6,020 nucleotides of DNA from Candidatus Delongbacteria bacterium. Lineage in GTDB: Bacteria; UBA4055. The stretch covers positions 1 through 6,020 of the forward strand of contig WTAK01000053.1 in assembly GCA_013139625.1 (NCBI GenBank), in the 5' to 3' direction. The position numbers and the translations under genes are program-made. Position 1 is the stretch's first letter. Each line of letters opens with the position of its first letter. The notes beneath the pieces were generated by a model, which was not told the DNA's origin, made no database searches, and saw only the letters and a program-made list of their open reading frames with translations. This document shows positions 4,463 through 6,020 of this stretch, one piece after another.

Positions 4463-6020
4463 ATGATAAGTAAATTAAAATTCCTTGATAAAAGGATACT
4501 AGGTATACTTGCGATATTAGTAATAACGATCTTTAGTTATTCACTAACAGCATCACTAATGCCTAATGAACCTCAATTCAAACAATTGCTTGTTATTATT
4601 TTGTCGAGAATAATTTTATCATTTACAGTAAGGAAAGATTATAAATTATCATGGTCTCTGGCATCTACAAGGTCAGGAATAAAAAAGATATTATTGGGAG
4701 TATTTGCATTTGGTATATACAGCCCTATATTTATGTATAAGTTTGCAGATGATCATTTTATATTAAATTTGCTGATCATAGAATTAATAGTCTTCTTATT
4801 TGCACAAAACAGTGTTATGTATGGATATAAATATTTGGCATCAAAACCAAGATTTAGGAAAAGTAAGGGCGTTGTTATCTATGGCGCTGGAAAAGCCGGA
4901 TTAAAGCTCTTAACGGAGTTTTCAGACACGGATTATGGTATTAAATTTTTTGTAGATGACAATGTAAAACTTCAACAGAGAACGATAGACGGTGTTCAAA
5001 TAGTTTCAAAGAATAATCTCAAAGAGATGTTGACGATCGCAGGTAAAAAAATAGACCTATTGGTTATTGCAATGCCATCACTGGAAAAGAATAATGTAAT
5101 AAAGAATTTGCACGAAGAACTCAGCCCGTTTTTTGAAGAAGTAAAAGTATTACCACCTTTATCAGATGTTTTGCAGGATAGGGATTTTCTTCATCAACTA
5201 AGGAAAATAAACGTTAAGGATCTATTGGCAAGACACCCAAAAGATCTGGACGAAACTAAAATAATTAAATTCATTAAAGATAAAGTAATATTAGTCACTG
5301 GAGCCGGAGGAAGTATCGGCAGTGAGATCTGCCGTCAGTGTTGTCATTATGAAGCAAAGCAAATTATCATGTTAGATCACTCAGAGTTTAATTTATATAC
5401 TATAAATGAAGAGCTTTCCTGTAACAATGTAGTTCCGGTCTTACAAACAGTTGTAGATCTAAAGCATTTAGAACAAACTTTTGAAAAATATAAGCCGGAT
5501 ATAGTTATCCATGCTGCTGCGTATAAACACGTTCCAATGGTCGAATATAATATTTCAGAAGGAATCAGAAATAATGTTTTGGGAACTAAGAATTGTATTG
5601 ATCTTTCGATAAAGTATAAAGTTGAAAAATTTGTATTAGTTTCAACTGATAAAGCAGTTAGACCTACAAATGTTATGGGAACTACAAAAAGGATCGCTGA
5701 GCTATACGCAGAGAATTCAAATCATAACGGAACTACGATCTGCGCTGTAAGGTTCGGAAACGTTCTAGGTTCATCAGGATCGGTAATACCAAAGTTTGCA
5801 CAACAGATAGAAAAAGGTGGTCCGATCACAATAACAGACCCGGAAGTTACAAGATACTTTATGTTGATACCGGAAGCTTGTCAACTTGTATTACAGGCAG
5901 CTTCAATTGGCAGAACAAGTGAAATATTAATACTTGACATGGGTGATCCGATCAAGATAGTTGACCTTGCAAATAATATGATAAAACTATCAGGGCATCA
6001 TGATATTAAGATCAAATTTA
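4463..6020 (+). CDS. pglF: PglF-type UDP-GlcNAc 4,6-dehydratase (3' partial, intact so far)
   Basis: The frame opens with ATG at 4463, preceded by AAAGGA at 4449-4454 with good spacing, and runs to the window edge without a stop: 519 codons of an expected 590-640. The order matches the copy at 1343: four membrane helices (about 12-122), GAGKAG at 141-146, linker LLARHPKDLD at 254-263, GAGGSIG at 280-286, HAAAYKHVP, and the catalytic segment T395-D396-K397 with Met405 and Lys409. These fall on the same numbering as I recall for Campylobacter PglF. It should convert UDP-GlcNAc to UDP-4-keto-6-deoxy-GlcNAc at the inner face of the cytoplasmic membrane. It lies 15 bases after the WlbA-like gene, hence the same operon. 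Unlike the copy at 1343 it is unbroken across the frameshift point, so it is probably the working enzyme of the locus. WbpM/CapD-type naming would be equally valid. Confidence 0.92.
   Translation, partial: MISKLKFLDKRILGILAILVITIFSYSLTASLMPNEPQFKQLLVIILSRIILSFTVRKDYKLSWSLASTRSGIKKILLGVFAFGIYSPIFMYKFADDHFILNLLIIELIVFLFAQNSVMYGYKYLASKPRFRKSKGVVIYGAGKAGLKLLTEFSDTDYGIKFFVDDNVKLQQRTIDGVQIVSKNNLKEMLTIAGKKIDLLVIAMPSLEKNNVIKNLHEELSPFFEEVKVLPPLSDVLQDRDFLHQLRKINVKDLLARHPKDLDETKIIKFIKDKVILVTGAGGSIGSEICRQCCHYEAKQIIMLDHSEFNLYTINEELSCNNVVPVLQTVVDLKHLEQTFEKYKPDIVIHAAAYKHVPMVEYNISEGIRNNVLGTKNCIDLSIKYKVEKFVLVSTDKAVRPTNVMGTTKRIAELYAENSNHNGTTICAVRFGNVLGSSGSVIPKFAQQIEKGGPITITDPEVTRYFMLIPEACQLVLQAASIGRTSEILILDMGDPIKIVDLANNMIKLSGHHDIKIKF
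5657..5680 (+). repeat. 24-bp exact direct repeat shared by the two long dehydratase genes (second copy)
   Basis: Partner of the identical segment at 2541-2564, encoding the same catalytic residues around the active-site Met. A crossover between the two would delete the WlbA-like gene and leave one hybrid dehydratase. Confidence 0.8.

Noticed and set aside
1..6020. Insertion sequence, CRISPR array, tRNA or rRNA
   Set aside because: There are no transposase-like frames, no regularly spaced repeats and no recognisable structural RNA genes. The repeats present are explained by gene duplication.

Overview
The window is AT-rich and codes only on the + strand. It comes from a nucleotide-sugar and glycan biosynthesis locus. 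The dehydratase proteins most resemble PglF of Campylobacter, sharing the linker motif LLAR.PKDLD, the stretch HSEYNLY.IN and a Met in place of the usual SDR catalytic Tyr. That similarity, the low GC and a textbook sigma-54 promoter suggest a member of the Campylobacterota (Campylobacter, Arcobacter, Sulfurimonas or similar). The assignment rests on recalled family sequences, not a search.

Layout. (1) 2-613: C-terminal part of a DegT/DnrJ/EryC1 sugar aminotransferase of the PglE/EpsN kind; its start lies outside the window. (2) 614-869: a non-coding gap with a hairpin just after the aminotransferase stop, a near-perfect sigma-54 -24/-12 promoter at 733-749, and a leader of about 110 nt whose main hairpin (788-827) has a C/U-rich loop. 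(3) 870-1328: a short ORF holding only the N-terminal four-helix membrane domain of a PglF-type dehydratase. (4) 1343-3269: a full-length PglF-type UDP-GlcNAc 4,6-dehydratase split by a single +1 frameshift at about 2288-2291. (5) 3270-3415: a gap with a 13-bp perfect inverted repeat that overlaps a TATAAT box. (6) 3416-4447: a Gfo/Idh/MocA dehydrogenase resembling WlbA/WbpB. (7) 4463-end: another PglF-type dehydratase, intact as far as visible and cut by the window edge at codon 519.

The most striking feature is three tandem paralogues of one membrane dehydratase. One is reduced to its membrane domain, one is frameshifted and one is apparently intact, with a sugar dehydrogenase inserted between the second and third. 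Functionally, a PglF-type enzyme makes UDP-4-keto-6-deoxy-GlcNAc. A PglE-type aminotransferase converts that to UDP-4-amino-4,6-dideoxy-GlcNAc, the precursor of bacillosamine-type sugars. A WlbA-like dehydrogenase belongs to a different branch (oxidation of a UDP-GlcNAc uronic acid at C3). The locus may therefore supply more than one rare amino sugar. The sigma-54 promoter suggests that at least part of it is co-regulated with flagellar or surface functions, which is an inference from how sigma-54 is used in this phylum.
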